From positions 124,001 through 188,000 of the forward strand of contig JAIWNI010000017.1 in the NCBI GenBank assembly GCA_025331435.1: DNA of 64,000 nucleotides, given 5' to 3'. A model generated the notes under the pieces. The model made no database searches. It was given only the letters and a program-made list of their open reading frames with translations, and was not told where the DNA came from. The DNA comes from Choanephora cucurbitarum (taxonomy: Eukaryota; Mucoromycota; Mucoromycetes; Mucorales; Choanephoraceae). Within the stretch, counting starts at the first letter, position 1, and each line of letters opens with the position of its first letter. The translations under genes were made by a program, and so were the position numbers. This document shows, in pieces, positions 12,208 to 23,131 of the stretch.

Positions 12208-13884
12208 TTACAAAGGTGGTAATCTGTCATAAATATTGTTGCTGCTAGGTCTTTTGGATGTCAAAGGTGGTAAGATCACCATATCCTTCTTATCTTCTTT
12301 TGTGGGCATCATCTTTGAATTGGTGTTGATAGAAGGTGGTGGTGCATCCCATAAGAAGGCAGTTAATGGACGAGAAAGAATAGATCGTTCATCATGAGAG
12401 AGATGAGAAGGTGGTGGTGGTGGAATGTTGGGTGAAGAAGATGAAGAAGAGAACCAAGATGAATTGTCGGCTGTAGAAGAAGGTGTAATCATGTTTGTAT
12501 CATTAGATGGTCTACTCATGGGATAAGGGTGTGATGAATCATTAACTGGATTATTGGGATGACCATAAGTAAATCCTCTGTATTCATTTGGTCTCTGTTG
12601 TTGTGGTAATGGTGGTGGTGGTGGTGGTTGTGAAGCTGAGGTAGGGTATGCCTAAATAGAACAAGGGTAAATACATAGTTGCAAAAATATCAAGACTTGT
12701 TACATACTTGATTAACTTGCTTCCTCATACCACCATGATGAGCTAAATCATTATAGATCATATAGGTGATGTATGTATGTAAAGCATTTTGTTTTATCTT
12801 TGGGTTTTGCTTCTACACTGAATGAGTCACTATTCCATCATACAGGACAAAGCAACTTACCATGGAATGATATTGTTTAGAGAAACTATTGGTAGGCACT
12901 GTTGTAGTGGATGTGTCCTATCATACAGAGGGATGAGCTTATCTTTCTTTTGCTTGTGTATAGGTAATCTAACCTTGATCATTGTACTACTATCATCTGT
13001 ACGGTATTTTTTCTTTTCGGGTATTGTAGTTGCTGATGGTGGTGGAGGTGGTGATACTGGGCGCATTCTCTTTGTCAAATAATGCTGAGAACTAGGTACT
13101 TCATCTGATGATTTACGATGGTAATATCTACCATTTGGATATTCTCGTCTTTTCTCTAGATCAAAAGCATAAGTATGACCACATTCGATATACACTTTGG
13201 ATCTCTACCTTCAGATGATTGTCTATTGACAACTTCTGCTGCTGCCATCAAAAGCATCATTGGATCACTTTTAGAAGGCTTTTTGTGATCTGTCTGTGTC
13301 ACTGATTCAAAGTAGATGAGAATTTTATACATCTGACAACATTTCATTCTTTGTTTTACCTGGTTCTTTAGATACACTTAATTCAGTTGGTTTTTCTTGT
13401 TTTGACTATATATCGAATGATAAATTAACTAAGCTAGCGTCAATTATATGCTGTATTTACCAGTGCTGTATCAGTCACTTTTTCTTCGTTTGTGTCTGGT
13501 TCTTTTTGTTCTGTCTATTGAGAATAATAATCAATATCATCTGACTTTTAATCATTATTTGATCCCTTCTTTTTATGTATTCACCCCCCCCTCCCCTCAA
13601 ATACAACAAATCGATCTTCCTACCTCTGTTGATTTTAAGCAATCATCATTATCATTATTATCTTCGTCGTCGTGGTTGGCTAAGGCAATTAGAATACAAC
13701 TAGCTTCACAATCAACTTTATCAAAAGAGGCATAATCAAGTAAACGATGCGCCATATCAGTTGAAGCTGCTTTTAAGGCTGCATGTAACAATATACTATT
13801 ATCTCTCTCTGAAGAGGGACGAGGTTGTACTTGAGGAAAGAAATCCGGTGGTTGTGAGGATAGTTGAGGCTGTGTGGCTATCAT
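12208..13884 (-). CDS. Hypothetical Pro/Ser-rich protein with a conserved-looking core
   Basis: Not recognised. The eight-exon model keeps one frame and gives 418 residues: 13624-13884, 13461-13514, 13360-13405, 13209-13301, 12927-13155, 12861-12885, 12708-12812 and 12208-12651. The N-terminal 87 residues include a helical, ankyrin-like NSILLHAALKAASTDMAHRLLDYA stretch only in part (first residues NSILLHAALKAAS). The middle is charged and Pro-rich. The segment KQNPKIKQNALHTYITYMIY followed by NDLAHHGG looks like a folded motif. The tail is rich in Pro, Ser and Asn and ends RLPPL. The introns at 12886-12926 (41 bp) and 13156-13208 were chosen because they alone keep the frame. Function unknown; a nuclear or regulatory role is only a guess from composition. 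Boundaries of the small exons are the weakest part. Confidence 0.6.
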
Positions 13885-14643
13885 TTTTTTTTCTTTTTAG
13901 GAAGGGAGAGAAATTGACAAGAGAGAGAGAGACACTGATTAATTGCACACTGAGATATGAAGAAAGTGTGTGTAGACTAACGAAAGAATAAAGAGTGTAA
14001 AAAGAGAACTGTTCTTTTAAAAACAAAGATAAGAAACAAAAGTAGAAAAGAAAGAAAAAGAAAGAAAAAGAGAGAAAAAAGAGAAACAGAGTGTGTGTGT
14101 GTGCGTTTTAGGAAAAGGGGAAAGCGTGATTGGAGCCCAGATTTTTTTTTGTGCTGGCTTATATTTTCTCGAATGAAGTTTAGGGCCAAACCTTGGATTT
14201 CCAAACTCAGGCAAACTTTATAAATGTGTGTAAATAAAGCGATCTTTTTTGTATATCGATCAAATAAAGTAGATATTTCAATTAGAAACCAGACTTATTT
14301 ATTGACTGGGACAAAGGGGAAAGGGGCGCTTGTTTAATGTTTGTTTGGCCTTGTTCATAGTTAAAGACAATGACAGCTTTATGTAACATTATGTAATGTG
14401 TTCATTTACTGCTGGTCACATTCAACGTCCTCCAAAACGGATTTTCTCTTTGTTTCTGACATGCTAGAGAATGCTAATGAAGTTAGGCGCTTGAAAGAAT
14501 TACAAACAAGGCTTGATTTTGTTTCAATAATTGTTCTGGTGTTCTTTTTCTATAAGCAGACAAAACAGCAAACTATCACAATGTTTCAAAAAAAAACCTT
14601 CTTGGTGTGAATAGTAAAAAAAAAAAACGGTGCCAATTACACC
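13885..14643. other. Intergenic region with purine-rich promoter tract
   Basis: Upstream flank of the Pro/Ser-rich gene. The first 250 bp are strongly purine-rich on the plus strand (GAGAGAGA, AAAGAAAAAG runs and a GT repeat near 14089-14101), which on the gene's strand is a pyrimidine-rich leader. The rest shows nothing I can name. Confidence 0.5.
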
Positions 14644-14796
14644 AGTTCCGGAAATAGATTGCACACTGAGAGAAATAAAAAAGATGACACACAAACAAAG
14701 TTTAAAACTGTACATATGGCTAAATAAACTGGTCAACTAAACGTAGCTTGATGACAAGCATAAGCATTCTTTTCTTATGTCTGTTTTGCTTCAAAA
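14644..14796 (+). repeat. Left inverted-repeat arm
   Basis: Matches the reverse complement of 17391-17524. The best block, near the middle of the arm, is AACGTAGCTTGATGACAAGC and extends further with few changes. By eye I count about 14 substitutions, about ten of them transitions, over roughly 130 aligned bases, plus one insertion of about 20 bases in this arm after the shared GATTGCACACT.GAGAA motif. Confidence 0.8.
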
Positions 14797-16551
14797 ATAC
14801 TATGAGAATGAAAGAGAGATCTACTTTGAACAAAGCAATGGAAAATGTTGCTAACCAGTTCAAAGGTCTTGAAATCACAAAAAATTGCTGTTCATGTGTT
14901 ATAGTCAATTGCTGTGCTCTGACTATCCAGAAATCTCGTTCAAAACCTGATGAAAGATATTCTTGTACCATTATTCAAGATTGTCGAGCAATTTGATGCA
15001 TGCAACACCGATATCGACTCTCAAGACAATCATATCTTCATTGACAAATCAGCCTTTTCATATCAGTCTAAGCTATACTAGGTTTGGTCTGTTTCTCAAC
15101 CCAAGTATCAGAGCTAAAAAAAAATGGACGTATTAAAAGTAACGCCTTTACAAAGAGTCATTGGCATAAAAAATCAAGGTACCTCAGGAACAGAATTTAA
15201 AGAAGTGAAAGGCTATAGATGAACCAAAGGACAAAACAAACGATAGGCCACTACTTCAATTTTCTTGTGTAATACTATGGATGTTACTTGATTGGCATGA
15301 GTTGTTCAAAAGACATGACTTTGTCATGAATAATACTTTTGTACACATTTCGGAACAGATTGAAGAACTGATTATCAGCCGAAGTTGTAAATGTACACAT
15401 CTTTCCCATCATACTCTTACGAACTCAATTCTATCAATTAACGTCTGGTCTATTGCTAAGAGTAGTCGATGCCCGTAACCGTGTCGGTGAGAAAGATCTT
15501 CATTATTCTTGTCATTGCTCTGACTGTAAATGAGAAGTATACTTGAAAACTCCTTTAAGAATCCTCAGCTGTGCGGTTAGCCTTCAAATAGCACGTAATC
15601 TTTGCTCTTTCTCTTTTTTTTTCTTTAATAGTGCTACATTTTGCAAGATCAAGATTGTTGTTTTATCAAAAGTGTTCATTAACTATATAATAACAATTAT
15701 GAGAGACTTGCAATCAATCTCCATAGAAGAGAAGCAGAAAATAAAATGAGCAAAAGACAAATACAAGAGAAATTATCGTTTGCAACCATTAGCACAGTAT
15801 CAATGTTCATTCAGTTCAAACCAGGTGCACCGCGTGGAAGCAGAACATTGAGAAGTACTCATTCTTGAAGCTACAAACAGCCACAGGGAATTTCAACCCT
15901 TACACCGCCAGCAAAGACCATCATGACTAACTTGCATCCGTGCTTCCCATCATCAGACATTATAGGAACCCCTAAGACGTTGCGTGGGTGGCGTTCCCAC
16001 TAAAAGCTCTTGACAGATGCCTTACGTGCTAATCAGTATAATCCTCGTTGGTGCAGCATGTATGTTGTTTTTAGAAACCTTTCTGAATCAACTGTACGAT
16101 CAGCTTATAAAAGACCTCAGCAAATACAAACCACTCTTTCCTAAAACTTTATTAGGGCTCAACAGCGTCCCTTTTTGTATTCTGGCAAGAAGATTTCTTT
16201 GATCGCTTTTCAAGTAACCTTGGGTCGTATGAACCTCAAATCGCGTGTCATAGCAAAGAAGCCAGCTTAACGCTCTAGTGATACAACATGGATCATTATC
16301 TCACAAAGTGTATGCTCAGTGTTTGGTCTATTATCGTCTTCTTTGGATTATAAAAGAATCTGAGAAGACCGATATTGACTATATATTGCAGGAAGACAAT
16401 AGTTTATGCCATGTAGAAGCATACTCCAGTAAGATACTCTTTACAAGGTCCGCCAGTTATTTTGGCTCACATTGTATATGCTTTTTGGCATAAAAAGGTT
16501 TTGATATGACATGTCAATCCTTCTTTTATCTCTCTTTTACAACCAAACATA

Positions 16552-16791
16552 ATGTCTCTTTCTAATCTGTCAAACGATATTTTGATGATCAACTAAAGTC
16601 TGTGCCGAAAAGCCAAATTCAACTTGGCCATCATGTCAAAATCAATACATGAAAAGTGTAGACACTTCAAGAACAAAGATGTGTTTGATTTGGCCTTAAC
16701 AGAACAGCTGGGAACCTTTTTCTTACGCAACCGTGATCAATGCTCTCATTTGCCTGAGTATCCACTGTACACCGCCATGGAAATTGAGTAG
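16552..16791 (+). pseudogene. F-box-like remnant
   Basis: An 80-codon frame starting MSLSNLSNDILM is interrupted by one TAA at 16594-16596 and then continues in the same frame with FNLAIMSKSIHEKC and FDLALTEQL to a TAG at 16789-16791. The pattern (L.NL.NDIL... then NLAI.SKS...KC) resembles the first helices of an F-box, a domain that recruits substrates to SCF ubiquitin ligases. No downstream repeat domain is readable. It lies inside the inverted-repeat block. An intron removing the stop is possible but I see no good splice pair. Confidence 0.35.
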
Positions 16792-17390
16792 CAAAAAAGG
16801 AATACCATCAGTAAAAGTCAAAGCTTTGTCCCAAGTAGTAAGACACAGTCAATTAAATTAGTATTGTTAATTGGCACCTTCTTTCTTCACTTTAGAATAC
16901 ATCTTTTGTTTTAGAATAAAAAAGTATAAATGCCGTGTTGTTGAATACTGTAAGCTCTTTGTTGTGGACTTATCATATCAAAACGCAGTTGTCTATGTCA
17001 AGCTTTTGCAGCGATCTTATTAGCTTAAAGGCTTAACTTTAGTCACGTGAACTAGTCTAAACATCCTGATAAAATAACAAGACGACAATGTCTTTTGGGC
17101 ATACTAATTGATATTGAAGATATCTCTTGGGTAGAGTCACAGATACAGACAAAATTTGATGCAACCTAAAGGCTGTAGTTGATATCACAACACTTGCTAC
17201 ACTCGCGAGAAGTTGAAATTCACAAAATTAAGCTTGAAAAGTCTATTCAGTGAGGGATTTAGAAAATAATTGAATGGAGGCTTGCCAATATGATTGGTTC
17301 ATTCTTCACCATTTCTCAGAAACAAGTGAACATGAATTTTTCGATTTCACTTCTTTTTTCAGTTCAAATACTCAACAAATTGTCATTGTA

Positions 17391-17524
17391 GTTTTGAAGC
17401 GAAACAAAAATAAGAAAAGAATGCTCATGCTTGTCATCAAGCTACGTTTGGTTGTCCAGTTTATTGAGCCGTATGCACAGTCTTGAACTTTGCTTCTCTT
17501 AGTGTGCAATCGATTTCTGGAACT
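17391..17524 (-). repeat. Right inverted-repeat arm
   Basis: Reverse-complement copy of the left arm at 14644-14796. Both arms keep the same reading frame for the peptide KKRMLMLVIKLRLV (read plus-strand here, minus-strand in the left arm), so they may derive from a coding segment rather than a non-coding terminal repeat. Confidence 0.8.
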
Positions 17525-17689
17525 AAATCCTTGTCTGCGTATAGGACTATAGCAGGACAATATCGATTTTTCCAATATGGCAAAAAAAAATTAGTCTACA
17601 GTCTGTTGATTTAACACAGAAAACATACACACCCGTTTGTTTTTTTTTCTTTTGACCCTTCATTTCGTTTTTTTTCTCAAACGTGTGCT

Positions 17690-18844
17690 ATGGAATTTGA
17701 CGATTCAGACTTTCATCGGTACCTACAAGACAACTTTTCGCCGCGTTTAGATAACGAAGCTGATCTCTCTGCTCAGTTGTCAGATAACGATCTCTCAAAA
17801 CCTCTGTCGACAGACTTTTTTACGATTTATGCAGAAAATCCATCAATTCAGTCTGAGAGACTATCTCGTTCTAATAAACGGTTATACAAACCTTACGATT
17901 GTGACACACTAAAAAGAAAATCGGAACCGCTAGAAGAGACAATAAGACTCAATCAAGAGGATGATGATACGAATGTTGTCCTGAGGGATAAATACTCTAA
18001 AAAACATACATTTAGATACTGGCATGATGCAAATGATCGTGAAAGGATAAAGGAAAAGAGGGTAGCAGTGAGAAAGGTTGTTTTCCTCGTAAGAGTAGAT
18101 AGATCGACTGCTAATTCTTATCTTATATAGAGCAAAAAACTCACAACAGCAGCTATGCCTACTCTAATAAAAGACCAACGTGGAATCTGCAGCTATTGTG
18201 GTGTTCTTTTTACTGCTCGGACTATAAACGACTCTTGCTTAAGTGCTCAAGGCAGGAAAAACAAAAAGAGATATTGTTTAGGCTGTGCAAGGTATATTCT
18301 CTCCTTTTTTTGTTTTTGGTAGGAAAAAGAGATAAAAAACTCATCGTACATATCTATGCTCTTCTTTAGATTTACAGACTATTTGGATTATAAAAGCTCT
18401 CCAAAACTGATAATTCGATGGCTCTTAACTGGCAGACAACGTGGCTTCCCTATATCAAATGCTTCAAAAGATCCCCAGAAAATTAAGGACATCCTTGATA
18501 GCAAGTGTTCAAGCTTTTTTATAAAATCCAGTCGTTGTTCTACTGTCAAGACCAAAGAGCAGATGAAGTCGTTTATTCGCAGTGTTTCTCAGAAAAAAAT
18601 TCATCGTTGTGCTATCACTGGGCATCAAATTCATGTCCTTCAGGAGAAAAACTGGGATCCAGTAGTTGGCTGTCCGCCATGGTTATTGTGCATTGACTAT
18701 CAGCTTCCTTCATGGCACCATAATGCTGAGACAGAAGAAGATCCTCTAGAGGTTATATGCGATGCATTTGCTAATGTAAAAATGGGTACTTGTACGAATG
18801 AAGAAGTCAAGCGATGGTTTGAGCAACTCAAGAGTCGTATGTGA
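17690..18844 (+). CDS. Orphan Cys/His-rich protein, possibly HNH/treble-clef related
   Basis: Exons 17690-18088, 18131-18291 and 18370-18844 give 344 residues in one frame, with GT-AG introns of 42 and 78 bp; the first intron donor is taken as GTAAGA at 18089. The N-terminal 130 residues are acidic and Ser-rich with a later basic patch. Exon 2 encodes the potential zinc site ICSYCGVLF...RYCLGCAR. Exon 3 contains RCAITGHQI, then WLLCIDYQLPSWHH, then VICDAFANVKMGTCT..EV. That order loosely resembles HNH-type nuclease folds (CxxxG, an acidic residue, then VC.A.N..K), but the catalytic His pattern is not clearly kept. Function not known. It starts 166 bp after the inverted-repeat block. Confidence 0.6.
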
Positions 18845-19047
18845 GTCTTTTTTTTTTATTTTGTTCTTTCTCTACTGCATTTTGCCACTCATATCATAAG
18901 TAATGGAACACATCTCAAACATACTACAGACACACATGTACTGACCAAAGTTCGATTGCTCAAAATAAACAAGTAAATTGCAGATGCTTATTTCTAAATC
19001 AAACACCAACCTTTATTTTTTTAAAAAAAAAGACAATATACAGTCTG
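18845..19047. other. Short intergenic gap with T7A9 tract
   Basis: Gap of about 200 bp between the converging 3' ends of the Cys-rich gene and the coiled-coil gene. It holds a palindromic run of seven T followed by nine A at about 19016-19031 and nothing else notable. Confidence 0.5.
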
Positions 19048-19668
19048 TTAGATAGCCAATTGCAAATGGGTTTGTGATGCTTGTAATCTTGGCTCAAGCC
19101 ATTTCTTTAACAAGACACCTGATAGAGAAGTTGAGTTCTTTGAATTGGCAGTATTGACAGATTGAAATGAATAGCTCGAATTGGATCTTCTGAGGAATAC
19201 AGGCGGCAATTGCGCCTCTATCTCCTTCATCAGCTCTGGCTGCCTTTCTTTTTCTTGCAATAGGTGAGCACGCATCAATTCTTCTAAGCAGACAAGGGCA
19301 CGGTCAATACCGATGATATGGGAGGCATGTTGTTTGGCCTTTTTGGCCTCTTCATCAATCATGCACACACGAGATTTCTTTCTTCGAACCCATTCGGAAT
19401 ATTCCCGCTCTACCTTATCACGTACTAAATGAATGCGCTCATGTTCTTCCGCTGTCACCCAAATGTCGTATTGAACCAATTGCTCGTATTTCTCTTGCAT
19501 CTGAGCTCGCTCGACTACTGCTTTTGCCAGATAGTTACGAATTTTGAACAAATGATGCTCAAGTCGTTGAACTCGCTTCTGATGATCCTGTAATAGTTTT
19601 ATGCGATCCTCTCGCTTCTTTCGAAGTTCAAGATAGTTATCATGCCAAATAGACAACTGATCTGACAT
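19048..19668 (-). CDS. Hypothetical coiled-coil protein
   Basis: Single-exon frame of 206 residues. From about residue 10 to 150 it is rich in Glu, Lys, Arg and Leu with heptad-like spacing (for example RKKREDRIKLLQDHQ and ERAQMQEKYEQLVQYD), so a long coiled coil is likely. The last 50 residues are Ser/Asn-rich and end in a basic and hydrophobic tail. I do not recognise a family. It is divergently oriented from the Dss4-like gene with 214 bp between starts, so they may share a promoter. Confidence 0.65.
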   Translation of the reverse strand: MSDQLSIWHDNYLELRKKREDRIKLLQDHQKRVQRLEHHLFKIRNYLAKAVVERAQMQEKYEQLVQYDIWVTAEEHERIHLVRDKVEREYSEWVRRKKSRVCMIDEEAKKAKQHASHIIGIDRALVCLEELMRAHLLQEKERQPELMKEIEAQLPPVFLRRSNSSYSFQSVNTANSKNSTSLSGVLLKKWLEPRLQASQTHLQLAI

Positions 19669-19882
19669 AATGAGGAAATAAAAAGATAGAAAGGGAAAAA
19701 GAAGAAAATGAGATCCATTTCAATAAGATCCTAAAGAAGAGAGCGAGTAAAGTTAAGAAATAAAAAGAGAGAAGAAGCTTATTTGTTGATCTACGGGAAT
19801 TTTATCTGCCAATTGTACCTTGACTCTTTTTTTTTTCCTTTTTTCTTAAAAACCACACTCTTTATTTTTTGACTCCTTCATT

Positions 19883-20334
19883 ATGGCACAGACATATAAA
19901 GACATTAGCGATCCTTTGACGACATTGGTCACTGAGTCAGGAAAGAATGCTGCTGATGTCCTTTGTCCAAAACCTACTTGTAACTGTATTATTTTAAGAA
20001 AAAACGCGGCTACTTTAGTGGAAGGCGATGGCAGCAAGGTATATACAAACAATGTTCTCTATATTTTTTTTATCGAACAAGCGAGCTCATCAACGCATAG
20101 CTCACATTGCCAGCATCGAGTGTGTCAATGGCCGATCTACCTCAAGACAGCGATACTCACTTTTGGCATATGACCAGTATGATGGATTTTGAAAACGTTG
20201 GATTCTCAACTACAGTAGGTACAATTAAGTACCTTTCTTGTGCTGATTGCGACTTGGGTCCTATTGGCTATCATGATACCACCAACCCCAAAGAGTTTGT
20301 TGTCAGCATTCAAAGAGCCAGATACAGATTCTAA
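19883..20334 (+). CDS. DSS4: Mss4-like Rab regulator (Dss4/RABIF)
   Basis: Exons 19883-20038 and 20101-20334 give 129 residues, the usual size. Mss4/RABIF/Dss4 proteins bind nucleotide-free exocytic Rabs (Sec4/Rab8 group) and act as Rab chaperones or weak exchange factors. The four zinc-binding cysteines are visible in two pairs, LCPKPTCNC near residue 30 and LSCADCDLGPIG near the C-terminus. The conserved core FWHMTSMMDFENVGFS corresponds to the W..DM..FENVGF signature of the family. Without removing the intron the frame stops in exon 1 read-through. It is convergent with the PDI gene, with 49 bp between stops. Confidence 0.9.
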
Positions 20335-20383
20335 TGATCTCATTACTGCCTGAAAAAAAAAGCTTATATTGTTTATTCTTAAA

Positions 20384-21846
20384 TTAAAGTTCATCATGCT
20401 TTGGACGAGGCTGTCCTTCATGATGTGTATGTGTATTGATAAATTCAGTCAGTCCTTCCAGAGTACGATCGCCTTCAAAATCTATCATCTCGTTTGTCTC
20501 AGCCTTGAAGAGCTTAAGAGTAGGATAGCCTGTCACTTGGAATCCGGCAGAAGGGGGCACATCATTCTCAGAGCCATCCATTTGAGCAATCACGACAGAG
20601 CTGTTAGCCATCTGGCTTGCTAGTTCTTTATAAACAGGCATCAGGGCCTTTGAATGACCACACCAAGGGGCATAGATAAAGATCAAAGCATCTTTGGTTT
20701 TATCTAACACAGTCTCTTCAAAGTTTCGGCCGACCACCAGCTTCACTGGGTCTTCTGGATTAGATTCAGGCAAAGGCTGTGATTTGATGCCAGGCACCAC
20801 TTGTCCTTGATCCACACGCTCTATAAAGTCCTCGATCGTTTGTGTCTCAAATTTTTCCTCAAATGGATAACGCGCGCCTGTTTTGAAATCGTGTATAGCA
20901 AACTGAGGCCAGGTGGTGTTCTCGATCAGCAAGAATTCAGCTTGAGATCCATACATGGCAGCATCAATGTGAGCAAAACTAAACTTGCCTCGGTATTTTT
21001 TGGCCAGAGGAAGGAAGATGGCATCCATTTCATCTCGCATTTCCTTTGTGTCTGCAAAGATATAGACAATAGGGCGACCTGCATCCACATAGTCCATGAT
21101 GAGTTCAGGATGAACTGAGCCCAATAAGGGTACAGAATGAACCTTGATAAAGTCCTCTATCTCGGTAGCATTCAATTCAGATTTGGTGTAATAATCGGGT
21201 TGTGATTCGAATCGCTTGTGGAGGGCTACAAAGGGCGCATCTCTTTCCATTAAGGATGGTTCTGTGACTAAACCGAAAGCAAAATCGTTTGCTAATCTGC
21301 TTGAGAGCGAAGCCCATGTTTCTTGATTCTCTTTATCGTCTTTTGACAGATAGGCAATAGCCAACAAAGGCTCCTCCTTTTTAAACTTGTCGATTTCTTC
21401 TTGTGTCTTGAATTCAATGACATCTGGTAATAAATGTCTATAGGGAAAAATAAGCAATTTTTTTCTATTGTCTCGAGGCGTTTTCTTTACCTTTGCATAT
21501 ATTTGACAATATGATCTGCAGTTCGTTCATCAGAATAGATATCACTGGATACACCTTTTCTAAATATTTTCAACAGAGGATATCCTTCAACTCTTTCTTT
21601 TTCACACAATGCTTCATTCTTAGAACAATCAACTCGACCAAACAACACATCTTTCAGCTGTTCAGCAGCAAGCTCGTACTCTGGCTTCAGTGCTTTACTA
21701 TGTTCACACCAAGGGGCAAAGAACTTGACCAAGACCAAGTCATGCTCATTGATAGCCGTGTTGAATTCATCAGTATTGTTGAATGTAACTACATTAGCCA
21801 ACACGCTTGTAGCCAATAATCCCAAAGCAAAGAGAGAGGTCTTCAT
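20384..21846 (-). CDS. Protein disulfide isomerase-like protein with CxxS active sites (Eug1-like)
   Basis: Exons 21491-21846 and 20384-21437 give 469 residues. An N-terminal signal peptide (MKTSLFALGLLATSVLA) and the C-terminal ER-retention signal HDEL place it in the ER lumen. The order is a-b-b'-a' thioredoxin-like domains. The two active sites read APWCEHSKAL (Cys47, Ser50) and APWCGHSKAL (about Cys378, Ser381), so both lack the second, resolving cysteine of CGHC. Yeast Eug1 is the known PDI with CxxS at both sites. Such enzymes can isomerise or hold mixed disulfides but should oxidise poorly. The start was chosen at the signal peptide rather than an upstream in-frame ATG near 21993. Confidence 0.93.
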
Positions 21847-23131
21847 TGAACCGAGAATAAGGAACAGAAAAAGAAGGGAGGGGAGAATAGCTTTTTGTAA
21901 TGCATTTTGAACTTTTGGACTGGCTTTTTTCTTTTGTGGAGAATGATGATTGGATAGAATCTTGAGGAAAAAAATCAACTTCGATGCTTCCACTAATTTG
22001 TTTTGATTTTCTCATTATATTTCGTAAGACCTTTCTTGTTTGATCCTTATTATCTAAACTGAACATCGAATAACTATTGGGAAAAGAGAGTCCTGTGCTT
22101 TTCTTTGATTTGCTAAGTGTATGTAGGCACTTTTTTCTCTTAGAAGTTTTTTGTGCATATGTCAAGGAACAAATTGCACGGTTCCTGATTTAGAAATAAG
22201 TACAACCAAGGAACAATCCTTCATCAAAATCAATTTTCCCACAGCTAATATCTTATGCGCATACATTCTGGAGATGCCATTGTTAATAAAGCCAAGCAAA
22301 AGACAGATCCCCGCTTTAAATGGTGACTCTTTGTGATAGCAAGCGCAAAATTCTATTGTCTAAATGTAAGAGCATGACTTTCTTTTTGTTTGCATGTCTC
22401 ACTAGTTGCAATCTCAGTGAATGTGTATTACGATCCAAGAACTGTTGATCCAATACAATACTATTGAGAGTAGAGACAGCTTAAACAAGTTTTGTCGCCG
22501 TCATCCTTCAAGGCTTTTGTTCTGCTTGATCAAATGTAAACAATGCCATTTAAGCTGTGACTCATCATTAAGATATCAGGCATTGATATGCAATACATTC
22601 AAGTAGCTTAGTTCTAAATTCACAGATAGAACTCTTACACAATAGGCGCTCTTCTATTGGTTGAAACTTAGTGTAGTCTGGTTTACTCATTGAAGCGCTT
22701 AAATTATTTAAGAGAGCGAGAGGCACACCAATTGTTCATTCTGTGTCATTTCGAGACTCCATTTATCTATCAGATTTGTGTCCATCTAAAGTCCGTCATA
22801 TTGCATCTTACTCCGACTTTTCGGTAGTCAAGAGAAAGCTGTCAAATGAAAGCAAGTAAGAAAATCAATAGAGACAAAGAGGAGAGGAGAGCTGGACTTA
22901 TGTCAATGACTGACTGAGGCTTAATTCTAATCGAATCGATATGCGTTTCATAAGCCAAATCTATCAGATAATCAGTATAAAAAGAAGTCAACAATCAACT
23001 AGCTCCTATCTTTCGGAAAGAAGCAGAAGGAAACTGAGTATAAATTAATCTAATCATTAAAAAAGTGAAGAAAATAGTTCATCCGAAGCTTCTTTCTTTT
23101 TCTCTAGAAAATTAAAAAAAGTTCAATTGAA
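21847..23131. other. Intergenic region between PDI-like and aminotransferase genes
   Basis: About 1.28 kb between two divergent genes, so both promoters lie here. No coding frame of credible composition is seen. One imperfect hairpin-like pair (AATGCC ... GGCATT) sits at about 22540-22586. Confidence 0.5.

Larger units (their letters stand above)
14644..17524. mobile_element. Candidate decayed element bounded by inverted repeats
   Basis: A 2.9-kb block whose two ends are inverted copies of each other (arms at 14644-14796 and 17391-17524, described separately). Between them there is no intact gene; several short coding-like stretches occur (for example around 15281-15478, 16017-16202 and 16278-16493 on the plus strand) broken by stops, plus an F-box-like remnant at 16552-16791. 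This architecture suggests either a decayed DNA transposon or an inverted duplication with pseudogene debris. I could not find a clear target-site duplication outside the arms, and no transposase motif (DDE or similar) is recognisable, so the call is inference from structure. Confidence 0.4.

Noticed and set aside
13977..14214. Two overlapping minus-strand frames rich in Phe, Ser and Leu
   Set aside because: They come from the pyrimidine-rich leader of the Pro/Ser-rich gene; low complexity, no splice partners.
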